Of a stretch of DNA of 64,000 nt, positions 19,911 through 30,628 are shown piece after piece; position 1 is the stretch's first letter; each line of letters starts with the position of its first letter. Both the position numbers and the translations under genes were made by a program. The DNA lies in contig JADKIC010000015.1 in the NCBI GenBank assembly GCA_016721435.1, positions 1-64,000 of the forward strand, given 5' to 3'. The DNA comes from Bacteroidota bacterium. Lineage in GTDB: Bacteria; Bacteroidota; Bacteroidia; AKYH767-A; OLB10. Under the pieces are notes generated by a model. It was not told the DNA's origin. It saw only the letters and a program-made list of their open reading frames with translations, and searched no databases.

Positions 19911-20289
19911 TTAAAGCAGCGCAATAACAGAAATTTCAACATTCACATCTTTTGGCAACCGGGATACTTCTACGGTTTCTCTGGCAGGGAAATCTGCGGT
20001 AAAGTAAGTACCGTAAACAGCATTCACTTTGGCGAAATCATTCATGTCACGGAGGAAGATCCCTGTCTTTACAATGTTATCATAATTTGCACCGGCTTCC
20101 TTTAAAAATGGCTCCGATATTTTTCATGACCTGATGGGTTTCTTCTTCAATGGAAGTAGATATTATTTCTCCGGTAGGTGGGTGAATCGCGATTTGTCCG
20201 GACACAAATAGCATATTGCCAGCTTTTACAGCTTGTGAATAGGGACCGATTGGAGCAGGCGCTTCGGGAGTATTGATTATTGTTTTCAT
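19911..20289 (-). CDS. ridA: RidA family enamine/imine deaminase (one frameshift)
   Basis: About 126 residues when joined, the family length. PIGPYSQAV and LFVSGQIAIHPPTGEI in the first part; after a shift in a TTTTTAAA run near 20105 comes KEAGANYDNIVKTGIFLRDMNDFAKVN and PARETVEVSRLPKDVNVEISVIA. The Arg of ARETVEVS-type motifs binds the substrate carboxylate. RidA hydrolyses reactive enamine/imine intermediates from PLP enzymes. Convergent with the M61 gene. Confidence 0.92.
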
Positions 20290-20462
20290 CGTTTTAATTT
20301 CTGTTCAAAGTTCTTAAAAGAGTTGAATACTCAAAATTTATTTTTGAAGGAAAGATGAATTGGCGGTCGTGTAGTCATATTTTCCTCTTTCATTTTATCG
20401 ATATCAATCCTCGTATCACTTCGCTACCAGTGATTCAACAACGATGTTTTTAAAAGCGCTAC

Positions 20463-21445
20463 TTATTCCGGATAAGTTTTGGGTATATTCGGATCAGTGA
20501 TAAAAATGTAATCACCAAGGTGTTTGTGTTTGTTCCAGTCAATGTCAGGATACGATTCATCAGACCCCGCAGAGATGATAAGTGATTTTATTTTTGCATT
20601 GTATTTTTTTCAATTTGCGTGACAATGGCAAATCCTTCATCACTGTGAAATCGTCCGTTTACCTGCAGGACTTTTCTTCCTTTATTTTGTTTCAGGTAGC
20701 TCGCAATTGAATAGGCCATAGTGGCGTCCCATAGCGATTGTGCAGGAATCATATTGAAATTTCCCATAGCGGGCATAGGCGGCATTTTAAGGGCCGACGT
20801 ATCGTTCGCTACAGGTGCATCATGAGACGTCAGCGCCATTAGTTTTTCATAATATTTTCCGGAAGCTGTATCGTAGGGTAAGGGAGCAAAATTCTTTTTT
20901 GATTCAGCAGATAATTCCTTTAATGCTGACGGACCTTTTCTCCCTGCCAGATTCGTGTATCGGCTCGGGGCATTGGCACAAATGACATTCAGCTTTTTTT
21001 CTTTGGCGAATTCAACCATCGGTTTGTAATCTCTGTAATTCTTCCATACTCTGGCGTCTTTGATAAAATTTTTCTCGCGGATGTTTCCCTGAAGATATTC
21101 ATCCATTACTATTTGCACATCTCTGTCGAACATCTCCATGGAAATCGCAATGTTATTATTGAATTTCAGGTATAAAGTTTCAAGCATTTTAATTTGCAGA
21201 TGATGTGCTACCGAGTCGTTATGCTCTTCTCCAAAAAGCAAAACATCGGCAGTAATCATTTCTTCAGCAATGTCGGTGAGACTTACTTCTTTGTTCAACT
21301 TTACGGAGTATATTTTATAATTGCTCTCATTTAGTTGTCCAAAAGATGGACTGCTGATCATTAAAAGTGGAAGCATTACGAGAGCCCAAAACGTATTCAG
21401 CACAGTTGATTTATTATTTATTGGTGACATACTTTTTTCTTTCAT
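20463..21445 (-). CDS. ChaN-type haem/iron-related lipoprotein-like protein (one frameshift)
   Basis: About 326 residues when joined. A signal segment (TFWALVMLPLLMISSPSFG) is followed by the ChaN/DUF399 core: LLFGEEHNDSVAHHLQIKMLE, ISMEMFDRDVQ, NVICANAPSRYTNLAGRKG, VLQVNGRFHSDEGFAIV. The frame changes in an A7 run near 20603 and continues IKSLIISAGSDESYPDIDW to a stop at 20463. ChaN of Campylobacter binds haem and the fold belongs to the EreA/ChaN-like/Tiki group; haem or iron acquisition is inferred. Start could be the inner ATG at 21430. Confidence 0.82.
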
Positions 21446-21873
21446 CAGGTTTAGTTTACAATTGTTGCTTTTAGACTCTCCTTATTTCATCAGTTTATTG
21501 CAGCCGGGCCATTATTTTAAAGTCGGTACAAGTTAGGTGAAAAACCAATTCGACTTGTTAAAAACGGGAAAGGCTTGCAGATATTTAGAGCTATTCTATG
21601 TGCAAAAAAAGATACGCCGCTTCATTTTGAATACGGTATATTCATAAGAAATTGACTTTCTGCTAATAAGTTGTAAATAATTCTCAAGCTAATCAAACAA
21701 ACCAACGCTTCCGGTGTTTCAAGGAGATGTCATGATCAAATTATGATTGAAATCATCCTGCCGGCTTGTCTTTTGGATAATCCTTTATTCTTTAATTTAG
21801 CAACCTTCCGGATCTGAGAAAAAGAAAGTTGATCGGAAAATTAAAATATCAAATAAACTATAAAACTTAAATA
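21446..21873. other. Gene-free stretch upstream of katG
   Basis: 428 bp, AT-rich, no open frame with coding character and no repeat or RNA that I can name. It must contain the katG promoter and that of the divergent ChaN gene. Confidence 0.5.
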
Positions 21874-24113
21874 ATGGCAAATAGTTCTTCTGAAAGCACA
21901 GCATCCTACAATGTAAATGCAGAAAGCAAATGTCCTTTCCGGACACGGTGCGCTAAAACAAACCGCCGGCAGTGGTACCAGTAATCGTGACTGGTGGCCA
22001 AATCAGTTGAAGGTGAATATTCTTCGTCAGCATTCCTCTCTTTCAAATCCCATAGGAGATAACTTCAATTATGCCAGAAGAGTTCAAGTCGTTGGATCTG
22101 GATGCCTTAAAGAAGGATATCGTGAGCCTGATGACGAACTCACAAGATTGGTGGCCTGCAGATTGGGGTCATTACGGACCATTTTTCATTCGTATGGCCT
22201 GGCATAGTGCAGGTACTTATCGTATCGCTGACGGTAGAGGTGGCGCTGGCAATGGAACTCAACGTTTTGCACCGCTGAACAGCTGGCCGGATAATGCCAA
22301 CCTCGATAAAGCCCGTCTACTCCTCTGGCCCATTAAGCAAAAATATGGTAAGAAAATTTCATGGGCGGATTTGATGATCCTTGCCGGGAATTGTGCATTG
22401 GAATCCATGGGATTCAAGACCTTTGGTTTTGCCGGTGGTCGTGAAGATGTATGGGAGCCTGAACAGGATATCTATTGGGGTTCTGAAGGCAAATGGCTGG
22501 AGGATAAACGCTATTCGGGAAATCGGGAATTAGAAAATCCTCTGGCTGCCGTACAGATGGGATTGATTTACGTGAATCCGGAGGGCCCTAACGGTAATCC
22601 TGATCCTCTTGCTGCCGCGCATGATATTCGCGAAACCTTTGGCCGTATGGCGATGAATGATGAAGAAACCGTTGCGCTCATCGCGGGTGGACATACCTTT
22701 GGTAAAACTCATGGTGCCGGTGATCCCGGAAAATATGTGGGTCCGGAACCTGCCGCCGCCGGTATTGAAGAACAAAGTATGGGATGGAAAAATTCCATGG
22801 GTACCGGTAATGGTGGGAATACTATTACCAGTGGACTCGAAGGAGCGTGGACAACTACACCTACAAAGTGGAGTAATAACTTTTTTTGGAATCTCTTTGG
22901 TTACGAGTGGGAATTGACAAAGAGTCCTGCAGGAGCTCAGCAATGGATTCCCAAGCATGGAATGGGTGCAGATTCAGTTCCGGATGCGCATGATGCATCT
23001 AAACGCCACGCACCTGTCATGCTCACTACTGACCTTGCGCTGAGAATGGATCCGGCCTATGAGAAAATTTCCAGACGCTTTCATGAGCATCCGGAAGAAT
23101 TTGCCGACGCCTTTGCACGTGCTTGGTTTAAACTGACTCACCGCGATATGGGACCTCGTGCCCGTTATCTGGGTCCTGAAGTTCCGGCAGAAGAACTGAT
23201 CTGGCAAGATCCGGTTCCCGCTGTAACACATAAAATTATTGATGAGAATGATATTGTTGCACTTAAAACAAAGCTGATTTCCTCAGGATTAACGATTGCA
23301 GAACTGGTTTCAACAGCATGGGCTTCGCTCTACTTTCCGCGGTTCTGATAAACGTGGTGGTGCAAATGGGGCTCGTATTCGTCTGGCTCCGCAAAAGGAT
23401 TGGAAAGTCAACAATCCTGCTCAACTGTCGAAAGTCCTAAATACAATGGAAGGCATTCAGAAAGAATTTAACGCTGCTAGTAGTGGCGGGAAAATGGTTT
23501 CATTGGCTGATTTGATTGTACTCGGTGGATGTGCCGGCATTGAGAAAGCTGCGAAGAACGCAGGTCATGAGGTGAAAGTGCCCTTTGTTGCCGGCCGAAC
23601 AGATGCTTCACAAGAACAAACGGATGTGGAATCATTTGCAGTGTTGGAACCACTTGCCGATGGGTTCCGCAATTATATTAAAACGAAATACACCGTGAGT
23701 GCAGAGGAAATGCTCGTAGATAAAGCACAGTTGCTGACATTAACAGCTCCTGAAATGACCGTGCTCATTGGAGGTATGCGTGTGTTGAATACCAATTTTG
23801 ATGGCGTGCAACATGGTGTCTTTACAAAGCGTCCTGAGTCACTTACCAACGATTTTTCATCAATCTGCTTGATTTAAGTACGAAATGGGTGGCAACCAAT
23901 GATGGACAAGATGTGTTTATGGGTAGCGATCGTGTTTCAGGAGAGCCAAGATGGACAGGCACCCGTGTTGATCTGATCTTCGGTTCTAACTCTGAATTGC
24001 GTGCTATCGCTGAAGTCTATGGATGTGGAGATGGCCAGGAAAAGTTTGTAAAAGATTTTATCGCAGCATGGACCAAAGTCATGAACGCGGACCGCTTCGA
24101 TCTGGAAAAATAA
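21874..24113 (+). CDS. katG: Catalase-peroxidase KatG (four frameshifts)
   Basis: Haem enzyme that removes H2O2 by catalase and peroxidase routes. About 745 residues when joined, the family length. Start ATG at 21874 (MANSSSESTASYNVNAESKCPF). Distal site RMAWHSAGTYR (Trp-His), Tyr of the Met-Tyr-Trp adduct in LIYVNPEGPNGNPDP, the adduct Met in RMAMND, proximal GGHTFGKTHGA (His), and the C-terminal duplicate domain (STFRGSDKRGGANGARI; TKWVATNDGQDVFMGSDR). Frames change near 21935, 22070, 23335 and 23860; the last is a missing T in GATTTTTC. An 11-bp repeat array begins two bases after the stop. Confidence 0.93.
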
Positions 24114-24115
24114 AA

Positions 24116-24302
24116 CAGTTGAAATACAGTTGAAATACGGTTGAGATACAGTTGAGATACGGTTGAAATACAGTTGAGATACGGTTGAGATACGGTTGAG
24201 ATACGGTTGAAATACGGTTGAGATACGGTTGAGATACGGTTGAAATACGGTTGAAATACGGTTGAGATACGGTTGAAATACGGTTGAGATACAGTTGAAA
24301 TG
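24116..24302. repeat. 11-bp tandem array, 17 copies, directly after katG
   Basis: Seventeen units of C(A/G)GTTGA(A/G)ATA with no length variation; only the two marked positions vary until the final base. The period is close to one DNA helical turn. The minus strand encodes an 11-residue peptide repeat (ISTVFQPYLNR-like), which I take as a by-product. Inverted copies of two and a half units lie at 24357-24384. Confidence 0.95.
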
Positions 24303-24356
24303 CAATGTATATCTATTGTATATCTACAGCATATCTATTATATATCTGTTTTATAT

Positions 24357-24391
24357 CAACCGTATTTCAACTGTATCTCAACTGTTTTTTT
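24357..24391 (+). terminator. Inverted copy of the 11-bp units plus T7: possible katG terminator
   Basis: CAACCGTATTTCAACTG followed by TATCTCAACTG is the reverse complement of 2.5 array units and is followed by TTTTTTT. In RNA it can pair with any of many registers of the upstream array, forming a 28-bp stem before the T run. Confidence 0.6.
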
Positions 24392-24507
24392 CGGAGTAAC
24401 TGCATTTCTAACCGTATTAATTATATTGTTTGGAAAATAGGTGACTCAGTTATTATTTCAAACGCTAACGAGAACTTAAGTTCAACAATCAATACAGTAC
24501 GGGAATA

Positions 24508-25317
24508 ATGGATCAGTCAGAGGAATTTTATGGAAAAGTGGTTATGTCTTCCATTGACAATAGCAGGAATGGCGTGAATGTGAAAGAAGAGGAAAATAAT
24601 ATTTATCCAATCCTTACTCCCAATAATGTGAAGCTGGTCCATTATCCGGAGTCACAACAATTGGTCATATGGTTACCGGATAGTGGAAGGTTGTATGATA
24701 CTATTACAATTGAGGATGTGAAGAGTAAAGATATAATCTGGAACAAAAAGGTAGATGATATTCTTAGTGGAAGTATTCAATTAATTATTAATACCTTGTT
24801 TTTATCTCCGGGTGATTTTAGGGTTTCGATAGTTAAATCGGATAGCTTAGTATATCGGATTTATTTAAAGAAGTATCCACAAGGCGTTGAGCCGCCGGTC
24901 GAAAAACTTCAAGAAATAAGCACGCCTGATGTTGAAAAAGGTCCCATCATTTACAGAGATGGTTTTGGAAACATATTGCCGGATGAAGATTTGATATTAA
25001 GAGATAAAGTCATAGAAAAGATGCAAGCGAAATTTAATCGTCAGGTCGAATTTGAGGGAACTGTCAGATCAGGAACCGTGCGGTATATGGAAGGAACCCG
25101 CTCGATTAGTTTTTACACTGAGATGGGTGGAGGTAATTGTATATTTTATATCGATATCCCCACGACTGATAAATGGGAGGAACTAACCGGATTCAAGCTT
25201 TCTGAGCGGGAAGAGATTGTTAAATTTGTTGCAGAGGAATCTGTAAGGAAACAAACGCGTTCTTCCGGTATATATTATTTAATTGGAGAGCGTGATATTG
25301 TGATAATGAATAGCTGA
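24508..25317 (+). CDS. Hypothetical protein, 269 residues
   Basis: No recognised family. Starts MDQSEEFYGKVVMSSID, no signal peptide or membrane segment. Middle region with alternating beta-like segments (VKLVHYPESQQLVIWLPDSGRL; FRVSIVKSDSLVYRIYLKK), then a proline/acidic linker and a C-terminal alpha/beta region (RQVEFEGTVRSGTVRYMEG ... FIDIPTTDKWEELTGF-like). Intact frame with normal codon use. Sits between katG and a small membrane protein on the same strand, with only 39 bp to the next start, so the two may be cotranscribed. Confidence 0.6.
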   Translation: MDQSEEFYGKVVMSSIDNSRNGVNVKEEENNIYPILTPNNVKLVHYPESQQLVIWLPDSGRLYDTITIEDVKSKDIIWNKKVDDILSGSIQLIINTLFLSPGDFRVSIVKSDSLVYRIYLKKYPQGVEPPVEKLQEISTPDVEKGPIIYRDGFGNILPDEDLILRDKVIEKMQAKFNRQVEFEGTVRSGTVRYMEGTRSISFYTEMGGGNCIFYIDIPTTDKWEELTGFKLSEREEIVKFVAEESVRKQTRSSGIYYLIGERDIVIMNS

Positions 25318-25356
25318 AGTGAATCTGATGGAAATTCTCACCCGAAATAGAAAATC

Positions 25357-25827
25357 ATGAATATATTAAATACAATCAAAATGGTTTTCTCACTGGTTTT
25401 TGCCATAGCCGGATCAATGTTTCTTTTCATAGCGTGTAAGGAAGGATTGAAGCCCTATAAATTGCCGAAGTATGGTGTCGAAACGCAGGGTATTGTGATA
25501 GAAATGTACAAAAAGGCCTATGCGGGGGAATGAAAAGTCGATGGGGTCAGTGGCTCCTGTAGTTCAGTTTTGGACGGAAAAGGAGAGGCGGTGAAATATT
25601 ATTCAACCACTTTTACCAACTTTAACGAATATATAATCGGACAACCCATTACACTATGGTATTCGGCCGAGGATCCCCAACTGGCCACTTTAGAAGGAAA
25701 GGATAATTTGATACTACCGGTTGTTTTCGGTGCATTCGGAATAGCCATATGCCTTGTTTTTTATCCGATGTTGATCAGAAGTTTGTTTTCGGCCTTTAAA
25801 GAATATGCCCAACTAAAAAGAAGTTGA
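25357..25827 (+). CDS. Small membrane protein, DUF3592-like (two frameshifts)
   Basis: About 156 residues when joined. Transmembrane helix 1 at the N-terminus (MVFSLVFAIAGSMFLFIACKEG), an extracytoplasmic domain (YGVETQGIVIEM ... SMGSVAPVVQFWTEKGEAV ... NEYIIGQPITLWYSAEDPQLA) and helix 2 (LPVVFGAFGIAICLVFYPML). Two-helix proteins with a G-x-V-V ... P-V-V-x-F ... G-x-x-I-x-V-x-Y-x-P-x-x-P-x-x-A pattern are the DUF3592 type. Frames change near 25530 and 25580. Function unknown. Confidence 0.65.
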
Positions 25828-25947
25828 CCAACTCAATGCTGCTTCAATTACTTTTCGTCCTGGAAGAATAGAGTAAAAAAATGCAGTCCACCGACCGGTG
25901 TGTGATGGACTGCATGAAATAGTTTACCTTAATTTCAATGTGTTTAT

Positions 25948-26387
25948 TTAAGCCTGAGGTTTTCCATCATAACTGATCATCCAGTTGATGCCAAATTTAT
26001 CGGTGAACATGCCAAAATAGGACCCCCAGAATGTATTATTCATTGGCATGGTAACTTGTCCTCCGGATGAAAGTCCAGCATAGAGTTTATCAGCCTCATC
26101 CTTGCTGTTAGCATTTATTGAAATTGAAAAATTATTACCTTGCTTAAATCCTGCAGACCATTCACCCCCGTGTCACTGCCCATCAAACTGGTCTCTTTGC
26201 TGATGGGTAAGGAGATGTGCATGATTTTTTCTCCATCTTCTTCACTCATTGCCTGTACTCCTTCCTGAGGCGGCATTTCATTGAATTTTCCCACATAAGG
26301 AAATTCTCCGCCGAAAACAGATTTATAGAAAAGGAAGGCCTCAAGACAGTTGCCATTAAAGGTTAAATACGTGTTTACTGTTGCCAT
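25948..26387 (-). CDS. VOC (PhnB/glyoxalase-like) protein (one frameshift)
   Basis: About 146 residues when joined. MATVNTYLTFNGNCLEAFLFYKSVFGGEF and MSEEDGEKIMHISLPI are the PhnB-like vicinal-oxygen-chelate pattern; after a shift in a G5 run near 26168 it continues GEWSAGFKQGNNFSISINANSKDEADKLY and FWGSYFGMFTDKFGINWMISYD. Such proteins bind small molecules or metals; the substrate is unknown. Followed upstream by an SRPBCC gene with 11 bp spacing, a frequent pairing. Confidence 0.85.
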
Positions 26388-26398
26388 TGTTTTGGTTT

Positions 26399-26842
26399 TT
26401 AATTATTTTCAGATATGTTTTTTAGTTCATTTAATGCAAGTGGAAAAACTTTATTCATGAAATCAAAAAAATTATCTACCGTATCAACAATTACGGTTAG
26501 CGTTATACCGCTGTCAACTTGAACAAGACGATAAGTTTCCAGGGCATTCGTCCATTTTTCGGTTTCGTTATCAATAGGAAGCTCTTCAAAATTTTTAATG
26601 TTACCAATATGCCGGAAGGCTAAATACTCATAAGGATCAATTTTTTCAATAACACTATACATTCCTTGTCCATCAGGAGTAAGGAAATGTATTTTATTTC
26701 CTTCTGTGAAATGATCGGTTTTATAATAACTGCCCTGACAAAAGGGAGTTGTCCATATTTTATAGTTCTCCGAATCCCAAAGTGAATGCCACACTTTTTC
26801 AGGTGTTGCTTTTATTTGTATAGTGAAGATTAAAGAGGTCAT
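26399..26842 (-). CDS. SRPBCC (AHSA1-like) domain protein
   Basis: 147 residues. IQIKATPEKVWHSLWDSENYKIWTTPF at the N-terminus, MYSVIEKIDPYEYLAFRHIG in the middle and a C-terminal helix (FFDFMNKVFPLALNELKNI) give the START/AHSA1 helix-grip fold, which binds hydrophobic ligands. It lies immediately upstream of the VOC gene on the same strand, probably one transcript. Intact. Confidence 0.85.
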   Translation of the reverse strand: MTSLIFTIQIKATPEKVWHSLWDSENYKIWTTPFCQGSYYKTDHFTEGNKIHFLTPDGQGMYSVIEKIDPYEYLAFRHIGNIKNFEELPIDNETEKWTNALETYRLVQVDSGITLTVIVDTVDNFFDFMNKVFPLALNELKNISENN

Positions 26843-26917
26843 ATCATGCTTTGTATTTTGAATGGGCTTAAAGGTTCCTTTTTCTATCTATTAAATTCGT
26901 TGATGCAATGGTACTCA

Positions 26918-27154
26918 TTATCCATGAACTATCATACATCTTTTATTGATTTTACAATGAGCAGGCACCCCCCCGGTGATGCAGAGCACTCCCATCAAGA
27001 GCAGCATCGCTTTTTGATAGTTTTTCATTGGAGTGGTGGTTACATGCTCATTATTTTCTCTGAATATTTCTTTTGGAAAGAGTGCTTTTATGCAAAATAT
27101 CCCGACAAAAATGAAAACTGTTCCTAAGCCGGCAAGATAATTTATTCCTCTCAT
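26918..27154 (-). CDS. Small two-helix membrane protein
   Basis: 78 residues as read: helix 1 (INYLAGLGTVFIFVGIFCIKALF) and helix 2 (KAMLLLMGVLCITGG). A C7 run near 26970-26976 may hide an indel: in the next frame helix 2 continues GGCLLIVKSIKDV and stops at 26932, which looks more natural than the polar tail in the printed frame. No recognised family. Confidence 0.5.
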   Translation of the reverse strand: MRGINYLAGLGTVFIFVGIFCIKALFPKEIFRENNEHVTTTPMKNYQKAMLLLMGVLCITGGVPAHCKINKRCMIVHG

Positions 27155-27237
27155 GTTTGGGTATTAAGATATGAATTTATATTCGTGAAATAATATAGTG
27201 GTACTTGTGATCAGGATGGACTGTTAGAATCAGTTAC

Positions 27238-28128
27238 CTATTTCGTCATTACCGGAACAATGGTATAGCCATCTTTCTTTAGCAACGATATAATTCCAAA
27301 ATTGCCACAAAGATGAGCCGCCCCTGCTGCAATAAATACATTTCCCTGCTCAATATAATTCCTGATATTTTTAATCCAGAATAAATTTCGCTTTAGGATT
27401 ATTGTTGAATCGCCGGGAGCCGTGTAATGGTTCATGTCGTCCACCTTGCAAAAGCAACTTAAGTCTTGTTTTTCAAAGCAGGCATTCATGGTTTCTTCGC
27501 TGCGATTAAACGAATGATCTTTTAAGGAATGCAACAGCAGTTTTGCCTGATCCTGTAAGGGCATACCTTTATACATGATGTTAAAAATGTCTTGTCTTGT
27601 TTCAAGACCTTTAATTGGTATTTTCTTTACAACGCTTAAGGCATAAAAGGCGTTTTCCATAAGTGGCATTTTACTTTTATAGATTTCTTTATCTTTTTTT
27701 CCTTTTTCAATCATGAGCATTATGGCTTGCGGCATCCTGAATTTATACTGTTCAATATCTTTTCCGGTCGCTTTAAAAAATTCATATTTTACATATTGAT
27801 AGTCCGAATAGCCCAGTAGTTCATCTAACGCCGTATCACTGGTAAAATCAAAACCGGGATGGGTAGAGTGGAGTAATTCTGAAGTGTCCGCCTCTTGAAC
27901 AATCAATTTGCATCTCATTATAATTCTCATGAGTTCCTTATTGTCTAAAACAGGTTTTGGGCCCAAATGGTGAATTGTGCCAAAAATAAAAGAAGGTGTT
28001 TGGGTTTTCTTTGATAAAACCATCCAGCAAAATGTAGGAGTTTTACTTATTTGACCGAAGCAAGAGATGAAGCTTAATAGAAGCAGAGACATCAAGCCAG
28101 CGATAATTTTATGAATGTTCCGGTTCAT
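27238..28128 (-). CDS. TraB/GumN family protein
   Basis: 296 residues. Signal peptide with Cys (MSLLLLSFISCFGQ), then FIFGTIHHLG, IVQEADTSELL, FRMPQAIML, GLETRQDIF, a helical middle, and a C-terminal NVFIAAGAAHLCGNFGIISLLKKDGYTIVPV. This matches the TraB/GumN (Tiki-like) pattern of conserved GT-H and GAAH motifs, thought to be metal-dependent proteases or hydrolases outside the cytoplasm. Intact and single; the substrate is unknown. Confidence 0.88.
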   Translation of the reverse strand: MNRNIHKIIAGLMSLLLLSFISCFGQISKTPTFCWMVLSKKTQTPSFIFGTIHHLGPKPVLDNKELMRIIMRCKLIVQEADTSELLHSTHPGFDFTSDTALDELLGYSDYQYVKYEFFKATGKDIEQYKFRMPQAIMLMIEKGKKDKEIYKSKMPLMENAFYALSVVKKIPIKGLETRQDIFNIMYKGMPLQDQAKLLLHSLKDHSFNRSEETMNACFEKQDLSCFCKVDDMNHYTAPGDSTIILKRNLFWIKNIRNYIEQGNVFIAAGAAHLCGNFGIISLLKKDGYTIVPVMTK

Positions 28129-28461
28129 TTTCTGATCCTCGATGGGGGTTAGCGAACAAAGTTAAACTAACCGGAGGAATAACTTTAAGTTGATGCCCGG
28201 TATAGCTCATAGCGTGACTATTCCACTCCACTTTGTTCTGAATAATCGTTCATGAGATTGTCACGTTCGCAGTGGGATTTCTTCTAGACTCAATGCACTG
28301 TCTCATTGCTTCTCAACCTGATTCTTTGTTTTAAACGAAATATAGGTGAGGAGTGATAGGATGTTCGTGTTGTCGTTTTGTCCGGGCTGGTAAAAAGGAG
28401 AGCCCTTCTCTGTTGGAATTTGCAGGGAGGGATAACATCATTAGATGTTCCGGCTTCTTTG
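28129..28461. other. Gene-free stretch
   Basis: 333 bp without an open frame of coding character; no repeat or RNA motif recognised. Confidence 0.45.
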
Positions 28462-29925
28462 TCATTGTTGCTTCATTTTCTTAATCATCTCCACTGCATT
28501 CCCGTTCGTTGGGTCTAATTGTAAACTTTTCTCATAATTCTTTATGGCTGATATTTTGTCACCTTTATTCATATAGGCTTCTCCTAAACTATCAAAAGCA
28601 TTAAATGAATTGGGATTGGCGATACAATTCATTGCAAAAACACCAATAGCTTCATCATTTTTGTTTTGAGATAATAGTTCGTACCCTTTTCTATTTAAGA
28701 GGTATTCTAAAACATCTGTGTTTGAAGGTCTTGTTTTATAATATAACTTAGCGTCTTCTAGTCCTTTATTTACTATTATTTCAATAATTTCTTGCGAAAA
28801 TCTTTGATTGACTTCGTTGTCAGGTTTTGGAATAGTAGGTTTGTAATTCTTCTCAAAGATTATTTTTGCTATTTCAAAGTTAAGTTGGTCTGTACCCCTA
28901 AATGTTTTATTCGACATTAAAATCAACGTTGTTTGTTCATCAATGAATCGCATAACGTCCGCGTAAAAAATATTATTTGTGCCATTGTGCCAAACCCGAA
29001 AAGTATTTCTATTTGTTCTGGAAACGTCCCAGCCATAAGCATAAATAGCAGTGTTGTTTTCGTTTGCTCTGATTAATGGATGGTACAATTTATATTTTGC
29101 TTCTTTCGATAGAATATTTTCAGTCATCAGCGATTTATGCCATTTAAACAAATCTTCTGTAGTTGATAGTATACCACCATTTCCTAATAAATGAAGGTAA
29201 GGTGTCTTTCCATTCCACTTTTTTTCCGTTGGCTTTCCCCATATCATATTGTTTTTACCATACCCGACAGCAATTAAGCCGGTATCAAAGTTTGGTCTGC
29301 TATAACCCGTTACTTCCATTCCTGATGATTTCCATAGGTTTTCATAGAGGTATTGCTCATACGTTTGTCCTGATACTTTTTCAATGATAAGCGCCAACAA
29401 GCTATACCCTATGTTTGAATATGAAAAATCTGAACCAATTTTAAATTGTATAGGTGAAATCATTAGAGAGTCAAGAAAAGCTGTTTCTGTTATTGGGTCG
29501 TAGTCATCACCTACATTACTTTGCAAACCGGATTGGTGTCTTAATAGATCGTGAATTGTTATAGTTGATTTATCAACCGGGATATTTTGAAAGTATTTAG
29601 TTATGGTGTCAGAAGTGGATAATTTACCTTGCATTTCTAATTTTAGAATAGCTGCCGCTGTAAATTGTTTTGTCACAGAACCGATGTCAAAAATGGTATT
29701 AGGCGTATTTTTTTCTTTGAGTTCTAAATTTCTAAATCCATAACCTTTTGAAAGGACTTTGTGTCCTTCAATTTCTATGAGTATAGTTCCTGCAAAACCA
29801 AGTTTTTCAAATTCATTTAAGTAGGTTTCAATTCGTTTGGTTATTTCAGAGAATTTTTCTTGTTGTGCAAGCGAAAGTGTATTAATGAACAAAGTCATTA
29901 TTATTGCAATTACTACTTTTTTCAT
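28462..29925 (-). CDS. Serine hydrolase (class C beta-lactamase/CubicO fold) with C-terminal TPR
   Basis: 487 residues from ATG at 29925 (MKKVVIAIIMTLFINTLSLAQ, signal peptide); a start 14 codons upstream lacks this. Beta-lactamase-like motifs: SxxK as SVTKQF (about residue 90), YxN as YSNIG (about 180), and HNG for the KTG-equivalent (about 315). C-terminal TPR pair (NAFDSLGEAYMNKGDKISAIKNYEKSLQLDP). Such proteins are esterases or peptidases acting on D-amino-acid peptides; resistance activity is not implied. A 15-bp motif upstream (29965-29979) also occurs before the CPBP gene. Confidence 0.9.
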   Translation of the reverse strand: MKKVVIAIIMTLFINTLSLAQQEKFSEITKRIETYLNEFEKLGFAGTILIEIEGHKVLSKGYGFRNLELKEKNTPNTIFDIGSVTKQFTAAAILKLEMQGKLSTSDTITKYFQNIPVDKSTITIHDLLRHQSGLQSNVGDDYDPITETAFLDSLMISPIQFKIGSDFSYSNIGYSLLALIIEKVSGQTYEQYLYENLWKSSGMEVTGYSRPNFDTGLIAVGYGKNNMIWGKPTEKKWNGKTPYLHLLGNGGILSTTEDLFKWHKSLMTENILSKEAKYKLYHPLIRANENNTAIYAYGWDVSRTNRNTFRVWHNGTNNIFYADVMRFIDEQTTLILMSNKTFRGTDQLNFEIAKIIFEKNYKPTIPKPDNEVNQRFSQEIIEIIVNKGLEDAKLYYKTRPSNTDVLEYLLNRKGYELLSQNKNDEAIGVFAMNCIANPNSFNAFDSLGEAYMNKGDKISAIKNYEKSLQLDPTNGNAVEMIKKMKQQ

Positions 29926-30628
29926 TTTTTGTCTGTTAATGTTAGTTTTTGCATTGCCGTTTTGCATTACCGCTAACGTCAGTTCTCCGCTTTGCGGGGC
30001 AGGTAGTGCAAAAACAAATATAATAATTCTGCTTCATATTATAGCGATCCACTGATCAGAGTTGCATGAATAATATTTTATGTATATAATATCCTCAATA
30101 GAGCGGCACAGGTTCAAAACAAATATAAAACACCTCTCAAGGCTCTTTTTTAGCCCCTGGAGCCAAAGATTCCTTATGCCCGGACAAAGTTGTATGGTGG
30201 GAAGATGAAACCAAGCGATCCTTTTCTTAACAGCTCGGAGGGCGGGTCATGTACCTTACAGCAGATCGATAGAATAAGGGATCATCCGCCGTACGACGGA
30301 TCACCGGAATAGCTATAATGAGGCCAAAGTGTTATTGTATAAGCTATATACAATGATCCCTTTCAACAGCCCGATCAGAAAGGTGTTGATCACCGGAAAT
30401 GATTTTAACTTTTTCTTCTCATCCGGCAATTCCTGATCGGTTAATGTGAAGAGTTTTTTTTTCTGTATAGATTATCTGATTAAATGGAGTGGATAGCTGG
30501 ATGATTTGTATCGGTTTCGGTGGTAAATCGGTTGCGGATTCGCTGTGGTGAAGTTCCGGTTATATCCATTTCGTTGCTTTATGCGTTCCTGATGATTAGT
30601 TTTCTGAATGTTCCGATCTGATCAGAAA
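29926..30628. other. Gene-free stretch with short inverted repeats
   Basis: About 700 bp. Contains the motif CATTACCGCTAACGT (29965-29979), a short inverted repeat CTCCGC-tttGCGGGG after it, and at about 30288 a small hairpin (ATCCG ... CGGAT). I see no gene and no named RNA in it. Confidence 0.45.

Noticed and set aside
24116..24302. Open frame encoding an 11-residue peptide repeat (minus strand)
   Set aside because: It follows only from the 11-bp array being a non-multiple of three; no start context, signal or domain.
29926..30628. A riboswitch or tRNA in the long gap
   Set aside because: Searched by eye for tRNA T-loop words and known riboswitch cores; none found.
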